From an uncultured Clostridia bacterium (lineage in GTDB: Bacteria; Bacillota; Clostridia; TANB77; CAG-508): a stretch of 43,145 nucleotides of DNA. Both the position numbers and the translations under genes were made by a program. Below the pieces are notes generated by a model. The model saw only the letters and a program-made list of their open reading frames with translations. It did no database searches and was not told the origin of the DNA. This document shows positions 29,333 to 41,526 of the stretch, one piece after another; the stretch's first letter is position 1, and each line of letters starts with the position of its first letter. The stretch covers positions 1-43,145 of the forward strand of contig CANRPR010000012.1 of assembly GCA_947632535.1 (NCBI GenBank), written 5' to 3'.

Positions 29333-32069
29333 ATGGAACAAAATTGGTTTAATTATTCAGTAAATGATGTAATAGAAAAACTTGATACAAATATAGAAAC
29401 TGGATTAAGCAATGAGCAAATTCTGGAAAAAAGAAATCAGTATGGATTTAACGAATTAAAAGCCAAAAAGAAAAAAAGTCTATTCCAGAAATTTTTGGAG
29501 CAATTTAAAGATTTTACAATTATAGTACTAATCATTGCAGCTATTGTTTCAGGAATAGTTGGAGTTTCAGAAGGTGAAGGAATTACAGACACAATTATAA
29601 TTCTAATAGTAGTTATTCTAAATGCCATTATTGGAGTTGCCCAAGAAAGCAAAGCGGAAAAATCCTTAGAAGCTCTACAAAAACTAAGCAATTATTCTTC
29701 TAAAGTAATTCGTGATGGAAAAATGCAAGTAGTAGCATCAAGAGAGCTAGTTCCGGGAGATATTGTTTTACTAGATACAGGGGACTATATACCAGCTGAT
29801 TTAAGAATTATAGAAGCAGTAAATTTAAAATCGCAAGAATCTGCATTAACAGGTGAATCAGTACCAGTGGAAAAAATGTCAGACTTAATAGCAGAAGAAA
29901 ATGTTGGAATTGGTGATAGAACTAATATGCTATTTTCTTCAAGTCTTATTACTTATGGTAGGGGAAAAGGTGTTGTTGTTGAAACAGCTATGAGTACAGA
30001 AGTTGGAAAAATAGCTAATATGCTAGAAACAGCAGAAGAAACTCGGAACACCTTTACAAATAAAGTTAAACAAATTAGGAAAAACACTTGGAATAGCAGC
30101 ACTTGTAATATGTGCAGTAATCTTTATAATTGGTCTATTATATGGTAAAGAACCAATACATATGTTTATGACAGCAGTAAGCCTAGCAGTTGCAGCAATT
30201 CCGGAAGGATTAGTTGCTGTATCTACAATTGTTTTAGCAATTGGTGTACAAAGAATGGTAAAAAGAAATGCTATTGTAAAAAAGCTTCCAGCAGTAGAAA
30301 CATTAGGAAGTGCTACAGTTATTTGTTCAGATAAAACAGGAACTTTAACTCAAAACAGAATGACCGTAAAAAAAGTATTTGTAAACAACAAACTATATAA
30401 CCTAGAAGAAATAGAAAAAAGCGAAGAAATAAATTCAGAAGAACTAAAACAACTAGTGTTTACCAGTATGCTTTGCAATGATACAAAAGTTGGAAAAGAT
30501 AATGAATTAACAGGAGATCCAACAGAAACAGCATTAGTTGACATGGGATTTAATTTGGGATTTAACCCAGCAACATTTGAACAAATAAAAAGAGTAGAAG
30601 AAATTCCATTTGATTCAGAAAGAAAGCTGATGACCACAATCCATAAAATTGGAGATAAATATATTGCTTATACAAAAGGTGGAATGGATGAATTACTAGA
30701 TAGAGCAAAAGGCTATGTAATAAATGGAAAAATTTACGAGGATATAGATGTATACAGAAAATTAGTAGAAGAACAAAATATTGGAATGGCCAAAAACGCA
30801 TTAAGAGTTTTAGCAATGGGCTATAAAGAACTCGACCATATGCCAACAAAAGAAGAAATGGAAAATCTTGAAAAAGATATAATATATGTTGGTATGGTAG
30901 GAATGATAGATCCGCCAAGAGAAGAAGCAAAAGTAGCTGTAGCAAAATGTAAAACAGCAGGAATAAAAACTGTTATGATAACAGGAGACCATAAAATCAC
31001 AGCAATTGCTATTGCAAAAGAATTAGGAATATTAGAAAGCGATGAAGAAGCTGTTACAGGGCAAGAATTAGAAAATATGTCTGACGAAGAATTAACAAAG
31101 AACATTAGAAATTATTCAGTTTATGCAAGGGTTTCGCCAGAACATAAAGTTAGAATTGTAAAAGCATGGCAAAAGCAAGGCGAAATAGTTGCAATGACAG
31201 GTGATGGTGTTAATGATGCACCAGCATTAAAAACGGCTAATATTGGATGTGCAATGGGAATGGTTGGAACAGATGTTGCAAAAGAAGCAGCAGATGTTAT
31301 TTTAACAGATGATAATTTTGCAACAGTTGTATCAGCAGTTGAAGAAGGTAGACGTATTTATGATAACATATTAAAAGCTATTCAATACTTACTATCTAGC
31401 AATGTTGGAGAAATTATTGTTTTATTTGTTGCAATACTTGCAACACCGCTATTTGCAAGATGGTTTGGAATAACTAATATTAGTGCACTAGAGCCATTAC
31501 TTCCAATTCATATACTATGGATTAATCTAGTTACAGATGCGTTGCCAGCACTAGCTTTGGCATATGATCCAGCTTCAAAAGATATTATGAATAGGAAACC
31601 TACAAAGCCAGGCAAAGGAATTTTTACTAAAGGAATGACATTTAGAATAATTTATCAAGGAATTATGATAGGATTTTTAACATTAATTGCATTTTGCATA
31701 GGACTTTCAACTTCTGGAATAGAAGGAACACCAGAATATGTAGAGCATGTAAAAATAGAAATAGGACAAACAATGGCATTTGCAGTACTTGCACTATCAC
31801 AACTAGTACATGTATTTAATGTTAGAGATAATAAAAAGTCAGTACTAAAAACGAAACCATTTAATAATAAAACTTTATTAGCTGCCATATTAGTTTCTGC
31901 ACTTTTAATGATAGTAATTTTAGTAGTTCCAGCACTTAGAAGTATATTTAGTATATGGAAATTACCAATTACGAATATACTAGAAGTAATAATCCTAGTA
32001 TTTTCACCACTTATAATTGTAGAAATATTCAAATTATTAAGGATTAACAGCACAAAAGAAGAAAATTAA
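29333..32069 (+). CDS. Calcium-type cation-translocating P-type ATPase; +1 site at CGG 30044-30046
   Basis: LTGESVPVEK, CSDKTGTLTQNRM, MTGDGVNDAPALK; halves join as AEET-[CGGA]-TPLQIKLNKLGKTLGIAALVICAVIFIIGLLYGKEPIHMFMTAVSLAVAAIPEGL. Confidence 0.93.
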
Positions 32070-32116
32070 AAAAATATAAAAAAATATTGTTGAAAGTATA
32101 AATGTATGATAAGATA

Positions 32117-32150
32117 AAGTCGTATTTGTTATAAAATACGACTTTTATTT
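32117..32150 (+). terminator. Rho-independent terminator
   Basis: AAGTCGTATTTgttatAAAATACGACTTTTATTT. Confidence 0.8.
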
Positions 32151-32168
32151 ACGAAAAGGGGAAAAATA

Positions 32169-32864
32169 ATGGAATGGAAAAAAGAAGCACTACAAAGATT
32201 AGAATGGAATGGACCAATAAAAAATATAGAAGATAAAAGAAGAATAGCAAAAAAAATAGCGAGTAAAGTGAAAGATGGAGATGTTATAGGCTTTGGCTCT
32301 GGCTCTACATCATATTTAACAAGCATAGAAATAGCAGAAAGAGTAAAAAAAGAGGGATTAAACATTATAGCAATTCCAACATCACACGAAATTACAATAT
32401 TATGCAATCAACTTGAAATACCAACAACAACTTTGATACAGAGAAAACCAGATTGGTGTTTTGATGGAGCAGATGAAGTTAATAATAAAAATTGGTTAAT
32501 AAAGGGCAGAGGAGCTGCTATGTTTAAGGAAAAATTAAATATAGCAAATGCAAAAAAAACATATATATTAGTTGACGAAAGTAAATTTGTAGAAAATCTA
32601 TGCGATAAATTTCCAATTCCAATAGAAATATTTCCATGGGCTGTAAATTGCATAAGAGAAACATTATTTGAAATGGGTGCAGAAAGTGTTACTATGAGAT
32701 TAGCTGAAAAGAAAGATGGACCAGTTATTACAGAAAATGGTAACTTGATTTTAGACACAGTTTTTAGAAATATAGACGAGCAAATGGAAAAAAGATTAAA
32801 AAATATTGTAGGAGTTATAGAAACAGGATTATTTATAAACTATAACATAGAAATAGAAAAATAA
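32169..32864 (+). CDS. rpiA: Ribose-5-phosphate isomerase A
   Basis: [38 protein letters not shown]. Confidence 0.92.
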   Translation: MEWKKEALQRLEWNGPIKNIEDKRRIAKKIASKVKDGDVIGFGSGSTSYLTSIEIAERVKKEGLNIIAIPTSHEITILCNQLEIPTTTLIQRKPDWCFDGADEVNNKNWLIKGRGAAMFKEKLNIANAKKTYILVDESKFVENLCDKFPIPIEIFPWAVNCIRETLFEMGAESVTMRLAEKKDGPVITENGNLILDTVFRNIDEQMEKRLKNIVGVIETGLFINYNIEIEK

Positions 32865-32881
32865 ATGTAGAGGAGGCATTT

Positions 32882-33886
32882 ATGGAGGAGGACAGCATAA
32901 TTAGACCAGAACTAGAAAGTGTTGAAGAAGAAAGACTAGAAAACACATTAAGACCTAAAACTCTAAGCGAATATATTGGGCAAGATAAAGTAAAAGAGAG
33001 TATGAAAGTATATATAGAAGCTGCTAAAAAAAGAGGAGAACCTTTAGACCATGTTTTACTATATGGACCTCCAGGACTTGGAAAAACAACACTTTCAAAT
33101 ATTATATCTAATGAAATGAATTCAAATATAAAAATAACTTCTGGTCCAGCCATTGAAAAACCGGGTGATTTAGCAGCATTACTAACAAACTTATCAGAAT
33201 TTGATATTTTGTTTATTGACGAGATTCACAGGTTAAACAAAAGTGTTGAAGAAATATTATATCCAGCGATGGAAGATTATACTTTAGACATTATAATAGG
33301 AAAAGGACCTAGTGCTAGGTCTATTAGATTAGATTTGCCAAAATTTACATTAATAGGAGCAACAACAAAGGCTGGGGCATTAACTACACCATTAAGAGAT
33401 AGATTTGGAATTGTGAGTAGATTAGAATTATATACACCAGAACAACTAGAGCAAATAGTAAAAAGGTCTAGTACAATTCTAGGAATAGAAATAGACGAGA
33501 TTGCAGCAAAAGAAATAGCAAGACGATCAAGAGGTACCCCAAGAATAGCAAATCGTATTTTAAAAAGAGTAAGAGATTATGCATCTGTTTTGGGTAATGG
33601 CAGAATTACATTAGAAATAGCAAAAATTGCTTTAAATAAGCTTGAGATTGACGAATTAGGATTAGACGAGATAGATAGAAAAATGTTGGAAACAATTATA
33701 CTAAAATATAGTGGAGGACCAGTTGGACTAGAAACATTAGCTGCAACTGTAAATGAAGAGGTAGCAACAATAGAAGATGTATATGAACCATATTTAATGC
33801 AAATAGGATTTTTAGCGAGAACTCCACGAGGTAGAAAAGCTACTGCAGATGCATACAGGCATTTAGGATTAGAATATAATGGATAG
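32882..33886 (+). CDS. ruvB: Holliday junction DNA helicase RuvB
   Basis: [67 protein letters not shown]. Confidence 0.97.
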   Translation: MEEDSIIRPELESVEEERLENTLRPKTLSEYIGQDKVKESMKVYIEAAKKRGEPLDHVLLYGPPGLGKTTLSNIISNEMNSNIKITSGPAIEKPGDLAALLTNLSEFDILFIDEIHRLNKSVEEILYPAMEDYTLDIIIGKGPSARSIRLDLPKFTLIGATTKAGALTTPLRDRFGIVSRLELYTPEQLEQIVKRSSTILGIEIDEIAAKEIARRSRGTPRIANRILKRVRDYASVLGNGRITLEIAKIALNKLEIDELGLDEIDRKMLETIILKYSGGPVGLETLAATVNEEVATIEDVYEPYLMQIGFLARTPRGRKATADAYRHLGLEYNG

Positions 33887-33907
33887 AACATATAATGGGG
33901 GATAAAA

Positions 33908-35059
33908 ATGGAACAACAAACACAATCACAAACAAAAACAAGAGATACAAATATAGAACTACTTAGAATTTTAGCAATGTTTATGGTAGTAGTTATACAT
34001 TGCATTTGTTATACAGGGGCAACAACAAACGAAATAACAAGTAATTGGTTTGCAAGCAACATACTTTTAAGCATTGCAGGTGTAGCGGACGTATTATTTT
34101 TATTAATAACAGGCTATTATGCAATGAAATCAAAATTGAATATTAAAAAAATTGCATTGTTATGGGGAAAAACAATTTTTTATAGTTATATAATTTTTGC
34201 AATATATACACTTGTATTCCATAGAAGAATGAATTTTTATAATATATATTCAAGCATTTTCCCAGTGCTATCAGGAAACTACTGGTTTATAACAGCATAT
34301 ATTGCCTTATATTTACTTACACCAATAATAAAAATAATAGTACAGAAACTAACACAAAATCAATTCAAATATTTGCTAATTTTATTAGGAATATATTATG
34401 GAATAGTTAGTTTTATATTTGAGCCAAGTGTTATATTCAAAGGTCATTTTCCAAGAGTAATTTTTATATATTTAATAGGTGCATATATAGGAATGTATGT
34501 GAAAGAGAAGAAGGATCATTATTTTGCAAAATATCTATTAATGTGTGCGGTTAGAACATTAGTATTTGTTTTTGTAAATGTGTTGCTTAAAATTAAGCCA
34601 AATGTAATAAATAATAACATGGCATATAATATTGATGATTTACTAAATATTATTTTCATATTAGGAGGAATATTCCTATTTATGGGATTTAGAACAATAA
34701 AGATAAATAATAAAACTTTACAAAAAGTTATTACCTGTGTTTCAGCATCAACTTTTCCAGTATATATTATTCATGAAAGTAATTTGAATAGAAATATATG
34801 GACTATAACACTTAATAAAATTCCAAATCACTGGAATCTGGGAGTTTTAATGACATATTCTATAATGGCACCTGTTACTGTGTTTGTATTATGCATATTG
34901 ATAGATTTAATAAGAAGGCTAATTGTATATCTAATCAGAAAAATTCCACAAATTGATTCGATATTCACTAAAACCGCTAAGAAAGTTGATAATATAAATG
35001 AAAGAATAAATAAATTTATAGAGCCAAAGGAAGAAAGAGTATTAGAGGAAAAAGTATAA
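33908..35059 (+). CDS. Acyltransferase family 3 membrane protein (paralogue A)
   Basis: RDTNIELLRILAMFMVVVIHC plus multiple TM helices. Confidence 0.88.
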   Translation: MEQQTQSQTKTRDTNIELLRILAMFMVVVIHCICYTGATTNEITSNWFASNILLSIAGVADVLFLLITGYYAMKSKLNIKKIALLWGKTIFYSYIIFAIYTLVFHRRMNFYNIYSSIFPVLSGNYWFITAYIALYLLTPIIKIIVQKLTQNQFKYLLILLGIYYGIVSFIFEPSVIFKGHFPRVIFIYLIGAYIGMYVKEKKDHYFAKYLLMCAVRTLVFVFVNVLLKIKPNVINNNMAYNIDDLLNIIFILGGIFLFMGFRTIKINNKTLQKVITCVSASTFPVYIIHESNLNRNIWTITLNKIPNHWNLGVLMTYSIMAPVTVFVLCILIDLIRRLIVYLIRKIPQIDSIFTKTAKKVDNINERINKFIEPKEERVLEEKV

Positions 35060-35086
35060 CGCAGAAGGGAAAGGAAAGATAATAAC

Positions 35087-36221
35087 ATGGAGCAACAAAC
35101 AAAAGCAAGAGATTCTAATATGGAGTTACTTAGGATTTTAGCAATGTTCATGGTGGTAGTTATACATTGTACATTAAGCATTAGAGCAACTGCAAGTGTT
35201 ATAGCAGAAAACTACTTAGTAAGTAATATGTTGTTAAGTCTTGTGGAAGTGGCAAATTCTGTATTTCTACTAATAACGGGTTATTATGCATTAAAATCAA
35301 AATTCAATATAAAAAAAGTAGCTTTACTATGGGGCAAAACGATTTTCTATAGCTATATAATATTTTTTTTATATACAGTTCTAATACATAAACAAATTGA
35401 TAAAGTCTATGAAAGTTTATTTCCAGTATTATCAGGAATCTATTGGTTTATATCAGCATATATAGCGTTATACTTACTTACACCTATATTAAAAATAATA
35501 GTACAGAAACTAACACAAAACCAATTTAAATACTTACTAATTTTAATTGGAATATATTATGGAGTGATTAAGCTTATATTTAATCCTAGTCCACTATTTT
35601 CGGGAACCTTTGTTTATGTAGTTTTTATGTATTTATTGGGAGCATACATATATTTGTATGTTCGGAGATAAGAAAAAAGGCTATTATGGTACTAAGTATG
35701 TGCTAGCTTGTGTTTTTAGAACTTGGGCAATGATTACAGTATTGTCGATATTTATTACAAAAGCAACACAAATAACTAAGAACCTGCTAATTAATATGGA
35801 TGATTTTACAAATATATTTTCAATAATAGGAGCAGTATTTCTATTTTTAAAATTTAGAACAATAAAAATAAATAATAAAACTTTGACAAAAATTATTACA
35901 TATGTTTCAGCATCAACTTTTTCAATTTACATTATTCATGAAAATGTAAACAATAGATTTCTGTGGGGCGAAGTTTTTAACAAACTTCCAAATCACTGGA
36001 ACTTAGGAGTATTAGTTTCATATATATTTATTGCATCTGCTATAGTGTTTGTTATATGTTTGTTGATAGATTTTTTAAGAAGGTTAATTATATATCTAAT
36101 CAGAAAAATTCCGCAAGTTAATTCGATATTCACTAAAACTGCAAAGAAACTTGATAATATAAATGAAAAAATTAATAAATTTATAGAACCAAAGGAAGAA
36201 AATAAAATAGTAAAAGTTTAA
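35087..36221 (+). CDS. Acyltransferase family 3 membrane protein (paralogue B); +1 site at CGG 35663-35665
   Basis: Same architecture as paralogue A; ORFs 35087-35671 and 35658-36221 join as GAYIYLYV-[CGGA]-DKKKGYYGTKYVLACV. Confidence 0.87.
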
Positions 36222-36249
36222 TAAATATACAAAAGTAGAGGAATGAGTT

Positions 36250-37743
36250 ATGAAAGATAGAACAAGAAAAATATTATTTTGGATAATAATATTGATAGGA
36301 ATAGTTGTACGAGTAATAGGATGGCCAAATAGTTTTGAAGAAGTAAACTGTGACGAAGTAATGACAGCTTTGAATGCAAAGGAAATATCAGAAACAGGAA
36401 AAGATATTTATGGTACAAGCTTTCCCGTATACTTAGAATCTTGGGGATATAGTGGACAAAGTGTTATGTTAGCATACATAACAGCAATATTTATAAAATT
36501 ATTTGGCGCAAACATATTTAGTGTAAGATTGCCACTATTATTAATTAGCATAATATCTTTATTTGTAATATACGATTTATGCAAAAGAATTTTCAAGAAT
36601 AAAGATGTGGCGCTGATAATACTAGCATTATCAGTTATATGCCCTTGGCATATAATGCAATCTAGATGGTCAATGGACTGTAACTTGTTTCCACATTTTA
36701 TGTTAATAGCAGTTGACTTATTAGTTATAGGTATACAAAAGAATAAGAATGTTTTATATTTGTCTATGATAGTATTTGCCCTTTCAATGTACACATATGG
36801 GCTATCAATATATGTAGTGCCTTTTTTCCTACTTATTATGGCAATATATTTAGTAAGAAAAAAGCAAGTATCTGTAAAAGAATTATTAATATGTATACTC
36901 ATATATCTATTAATATCTGCGCCAATTATATTAATGTATATAGTTAATTTTCTAGGATTAGATGATATAAAGCTAGGACCAATAACAATACAGCATTTTG
37001 AATATATGCAAAGAACAGGTGAAATGCTAATATTCAAAGATAATAAAATAGATAGCTTAATATTGAATTTAGAGAGACTTATAAAGTTATTATTTGTTCA
37101 GTATGATAAACTACCTTGGAATAGCATATATGGAATAGGAACTATATACACAATAAGTATGCTTTTTGCAATAGTAGGACTATATTTTATGTGTACCAAA
37201 AAAGATAATGATTATATGGTCTTATTTACATGGTTAATAGCAAGTGTAATTTTAGCTTTAAATATTGATTATGCAAATGTAAATAAATTGAACATAATTT
37301 GGTATCCATTACTTATTCTGGCTGGATATGGGATATATGTTTTAGTAAATACACCAAAACTAAAGAAAATATTAAGTATAATAGTAATAATTGCATATAC
37401 AGTCCTATTTGCAGGATTTAATTATAAATATTACGCAGGACATATAAATGTTATAGAAAACTCTTTAACATGGTCAAATGGGTTAAATAGGGCATTGAAG
37501 TATGCAACAAATCTAGATAAAAGTAAGATAAAATTATATGGAGAAGATATAGAGAATACAACTACAAATGTATATGTTGGATACAATGTAGAATTCTATA
37601 AAGATAATAAGGAATATTCAGTATACAATATGGAACCAATGGATGACGAATCTATTTATATTATAAGAAAAGAAAATATGAAAGAGGAATTTAAAGATTA
37701 TAACTGTAAAGAGTTTTTACAATATGTAGTTGTATATAAGTGA
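36250..37743 (+). CDS. GT39/ArnT-like membrane glycosyltransferase
   Basis: N-terminal NCDEVMTALNAKEISETGKDIYGTSFPVYLESWG; multi-TM. Confidence 0.75.
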   Translation: MKDRTRKILFWIIILIGIVVRVIGWPNSFEEVNCDEVMTALNAKEISETGKDIYGTSFPVYLESWGYSGQSVMLAYITAIFIKLFGANIFSVRLPLLLISIISLFVIYDLCKRIFKNKDVALIILALSVICPWHIMQSRWSMDCNLFPHFMLIAVDLLVIGIQKNKNVLYLSMIVFALSMYTYGLSIYVVPFFLLIMAIYLVRKKQVSVKELLICILIYLLISAPIILMYIVNFLGLDDIKLGPITIQHFEYMQRTGEMLIFKDNKIDSLILNLERLIKLLFVQYDKLPWNSIYGIGTIYTISMLFAIVGLYFMCTKKDNDYMVLFTWLIASVILALNIDYANVNKLNIIWYPLLILAGYGIYVLVNTPKLKKILSIIVIIAYTVLFAGFNYKYYAGHINVIENSLTWSNGLNRALKYATNLDKSKIKLYGEDIENTTTNVYVGYNVEFYKDNKEYSVYNMEPMDDESIYIIRKENMKEEFKDYNCKEFLQYVVVYK

Positions 37744-37755
37744 TAGGAGAAAAAC

Positions 37756-38106
37756 ATGGAAATAGTAATTATAGCAATTTATTTAATGTTATCAACAGGT
37801 GGATTAGTACTTATAAAGTTGGGAGCAAATACAGTAAGCTTAGGGATAAAACAAGGAATATTTAATTGTTCAATAAGTCTTGTTTCAATACTTGGACTAA
37901 TTTGCTATATTGGAAGCTTTTTAATATTTACCTTTGTTATAGTAAAAAAATTTGATTTAACATATATAATGCCAATTGTTACTGGTATTAGTCAAGCAAT
38001 AGTTATATTAGCAGGTTTATTTGTATTTAAAGAACAAATTAGCAATTGGGGAATAGTAGGAATAGTATTAGTCATTCTTGGTATTATTTTTCTAAATATA
38101 AAGTGA
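37756..38106 (+). CDS. EamA/SMR-like small membrane transporter
   Basis: Four TM helices; LTYIMPIVTGISQAIVILAGLFVFKEQISNWGIVGIVLVILGIIFL. Confidence 0.75.
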   Translation: MEIVIIAIYLMLSTGGLVLIKLGANTVSLGIKQGIFNCSISLVSILGLICYIGSFLIFTFVIVKKFDLTYIMPIVTGISQAIVILAGLFVFKEQISNWGIVGIVLVILGIIFLNIK

Positions 38107-38107
38107 G

Positions 38108-40402
38108 GTGAAAGAAATGAAAAATATATATGCAATATTACCTTGTTATAATGAGGAAAAAAATATTGGGAGTTTAATTGAGGAATGGAATAGTGAAAAA
38201 GAAAAATTACAGAAAGAAGATTATAATTTAAAAATAATAGCAATTAATGATTGTAGTACAGATAATACAAGAGATGTTATATTAGAAAAAAAGAGTAAAT
38301 ATAACAATGTTGATATTATTGAACATGAACAAAATAAAGGATTAAGAGGCGGATTAAATACAGCTATAAACTATTTCCATACACATGCAAAAACAGAAGA
38401 TTTATTAGTGTTAATGGATGGAGATAATACACACAGTCCTAAATATATTCATGAAATGTTAGAAAAAATAAATGAAGGTAATAACTGTGTTATTGCATCA
38501 AGATACGAAAAAGGTGCAAATATAGTTGGACTAGCTGAGAACAGAAAATTAATGAGTAATTTTGCAAAAGTATATTATACAGCAGTATTACACATACCAA
38601 ATGTAAAAGATTATACTTGTGGATATAGGGTATACACATATGAAATTATAAACAATTTAATAGAAAAGTGTGGTGAAAACGCAATAAAAGAGAAAAGTTT
38701 TGCTTGTATGATGGAATTACTATATAAAGTTTATTTAGTAGGAGGCAAGTTTGCAGAAGTTGCATTTGAACTAAGATATGATAATAAAAAAGGCGAAAGC
38801 AAAATGAAGGTTTTTAATACAGCTAGTAGAAGTATTGTTACAGCATTAAAATTAAAATATGATATATATTCTATCATATGTTTTTTATTTCTTACTTTGT
38901 TTACGATATTTTTAAGCTTACAAAATAATTATTCACCTATAAGAAGTACAGATTTTTTGGGACATGATTGTGGTATATTTTCTTATATAGCATTTGCAAT
39001 GCAAAAAGGAAAAGTACTATATTTAGAAGCATGGGAAAATAAAGGACCACTACTATATTTTATTTATTATATAGGACTAAGTATAAATGAAAGATATGGT
39101 ATTTATATTTTAGAAACAATAGGAATATTTATTAGTGTTTTATTTAGTTATAAAACTATCAAAGTTATTACTAATAAAAGAATTTATTCTATAATAGGAG
39201 TTGTATATGCTTTTAGTGCATGGCATTTTGTAAATGAAGGTGGATCTTTTAGTGAGAATTTTGCCTTGCCTTTAATTTGTGTTGGGTTGTATATAACGAC
39301 AAAATATATTCTAACCGGAAATAGATTAAGCAATTTTCAAATTGTAATTTTAGGAATTTTGACAGGATTGATTTCATTACTAAGATTAAATATGTTAGCT
39401 ATTTTTGCAGCTATGTTTATAACTATAGGTGTTATTTTGATATGGAAAAAAGAATTTAAAGAAATTGCAAGATGGTTGATCTGTGGAATTATAGGGTTTG
39501 TTATAGCTATTACTCCAAGCATTATATATTTGGTAAAAAATGGTGCTTTAATGTCATGCCTTAATACAGCATATTTTGATATATTGAGCGGTTTCAATGC
39601 TGGAAGCATATTAGATAGATTAGAAGCTTTGAAAAATATGCTAGCAATTATGAATCCAACAGGAGTCATAACAGTTACAATATTGTTTTTTGCTATTATG
39701 GCTATCATAAACCTAATTGGAAAATTAAGGAAAGACGGCAAATATATATATATATATATATATATATTTGCGGGATTTTACTAGCAATTTTAATTAATTT
39801 ATATGCGAACTCTGTATCAGGAGCTGTGCATATGCATTATTTTATTACTTTTATTCCAATAATTGTAGCTGTAACAGGATTAATGCTAAGATTGGTGGAT
39901 AAAATAAAAATAAAATATGTTTTTAAGTTGACTATGATAATAATATTAGTACTTATATTATCATATCAAGGATATAAAGAACATGTACATTATTGTAAAG
40001 TATATATGACGGTAGAATTACCTGAAAGTATACTAGATTTACAAATAAAGCGATATATTCTTAATAATAGTGAAGAAACAGATTTAGTCCAACTAATAGG
40101 AGGAAGAGGAGAATCTGTTACAGCAAATTTTAGAACTAAAAGATTAGCTGGATCAAAATATAATTATTTACCTTTATGGGATTCTTTTACTAAGGAAAGA
40201 AAGAGATTAATGGTTAATGATTTAGTAGAAGAAGTTAAACACAATATTCCAAAGTTAATTCTAATGTCTAGATATCAAGGAAATAAAATGGAATTTGAAG
40301 AATTACTAAATGATGGAGATGCTTGGTACAAGTTTTTAGACGATAACTATGAATTAGATTTGGAAAGTATAGAACGGATATACTGTGTATAAAAGAAAAT
40401 AG
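38108..40402 (+). CDS. GT2 glycosyltransferase fused to a multi-TM glycosyltransferase-like domain, interrupted by (AT)13; CGG near the 3' end
   Basis: AILPCYNEEKNIGSLIEEW..LLVLMDGDNTH; ORFs 38108-39784 and 39826-40392 are continuous across the AT tract apart from a frame change. Confidence 0.75.
39742..39767 (+). repeat. (AT)13 dinucleotide microsatellite inside a coding region
   Basis: aaatatatatatatatatatatatatattt. Confidence 0.95.
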
Positions 40403-40415
40403 GAGATATAAATTA

Positions 40416-41526
40416 ATGAAAAAGGTAATGATTATATTTGGAACTAGACCAGAAGCTATAAAAATGATACCAGTAGTAAAGCAAATAGAAAAGGAAAAAA
40501 TGAATTTGGTAGTATGCACTACTGGACAGCATAAAGATATGTTACAACAGGTTTTGAACAAATTTGACATAAAAGTAAATTATGAATTAAATATAATGAA
40601 AGAATCGCAGACTTTAGCATATATAACTACAAGCATAATGAATGAGTTAGATAATATTATAAAGATAGAAAAACCAGATATTGTATTAGTACATGGAGAT
40701 ACAACTACAGCATTATCTGCTGCATTAACTTCTTTTTATAATAAAGTGAAAATAGGACATGTAGAAGCGGGATTAAGGACATATAATAAATATTCTCCAT
40801 ATCCAGAAGAAATAAATAGAGTATTAATATCTCGATTGGCAGATTTGCATTTTGCACCAACAGATAATAATAAAAATATATTATTATCAGAAGGAGTTGA
40901 CGAAAGCACAATATTTGTTACAGGTAATACAGTAATAGACGCAATGAGACTAACAGTAAGCAATAATTATGAATTTGAAAATGAGGAATTAAAAAATATA
41001 GATTTTAGTAACAAAAAGTATATTTTACTTACAGCACATAGAAAAGAAAATATGGGACAACCATTAAAGAATATTTGCAATGCAATTAATGAACTAACGA
41101 AGGAAAAAGAAGATGTAGAAATTATATTTCCTGTACATTATAATCCACAGGTTAGAAATGTAGTATTTGCAGAATTTAAAGATAATAAAAAAGTCCATTT
41201 ACTAGATCCTATTAATGTATTTGATATGCATAATTTAATAAATAAATCATATTTTGTGGCAACAGATTCAGGAGGATTACAAGAAGAATCACCAGCACTA
41301 GGAAAACCAGTTATAGTTTTAAGAGAAAATACAGAAAGACCAGAAGTGGTAAGTTGTGGTGCTGCGGAATTAGTGGGAACAAATGTAGAAAAAATTTTAA
41401 ACAAAATGAAAAATTTGTTGTATAATAGAGAAGAATATAATAAGATGGCAAAAGTTTCAAATCCATATGGAGATGGACGAGCATCAGAAAGAATAGTTAA
41501 TATTATAAAACGGAGGAGATATATGA
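40416..41526 (+). CDS. wecB: UDP-N-acetylglucosamine 2-epimerase (non-hydrolysing); ends via CGG 41511 in +1 frame
   Basis: KVMIIFGTRPEAIKMIPVV, VHGDTTTALSAAL, GHVEAGLRTYNKYSPYPEEINR, ATDSGGLQEESPALGKPVIVLRENTERPE. Confidence 0.9.

Noticed and set aside
39742-39772. Counting the AT-tract break as another CGG recoding site
   Set aside because: The CGG at 39771 is not in either reading phase and the frame change needed is -1/+2, consistent with dinucleotide repeat slippage.
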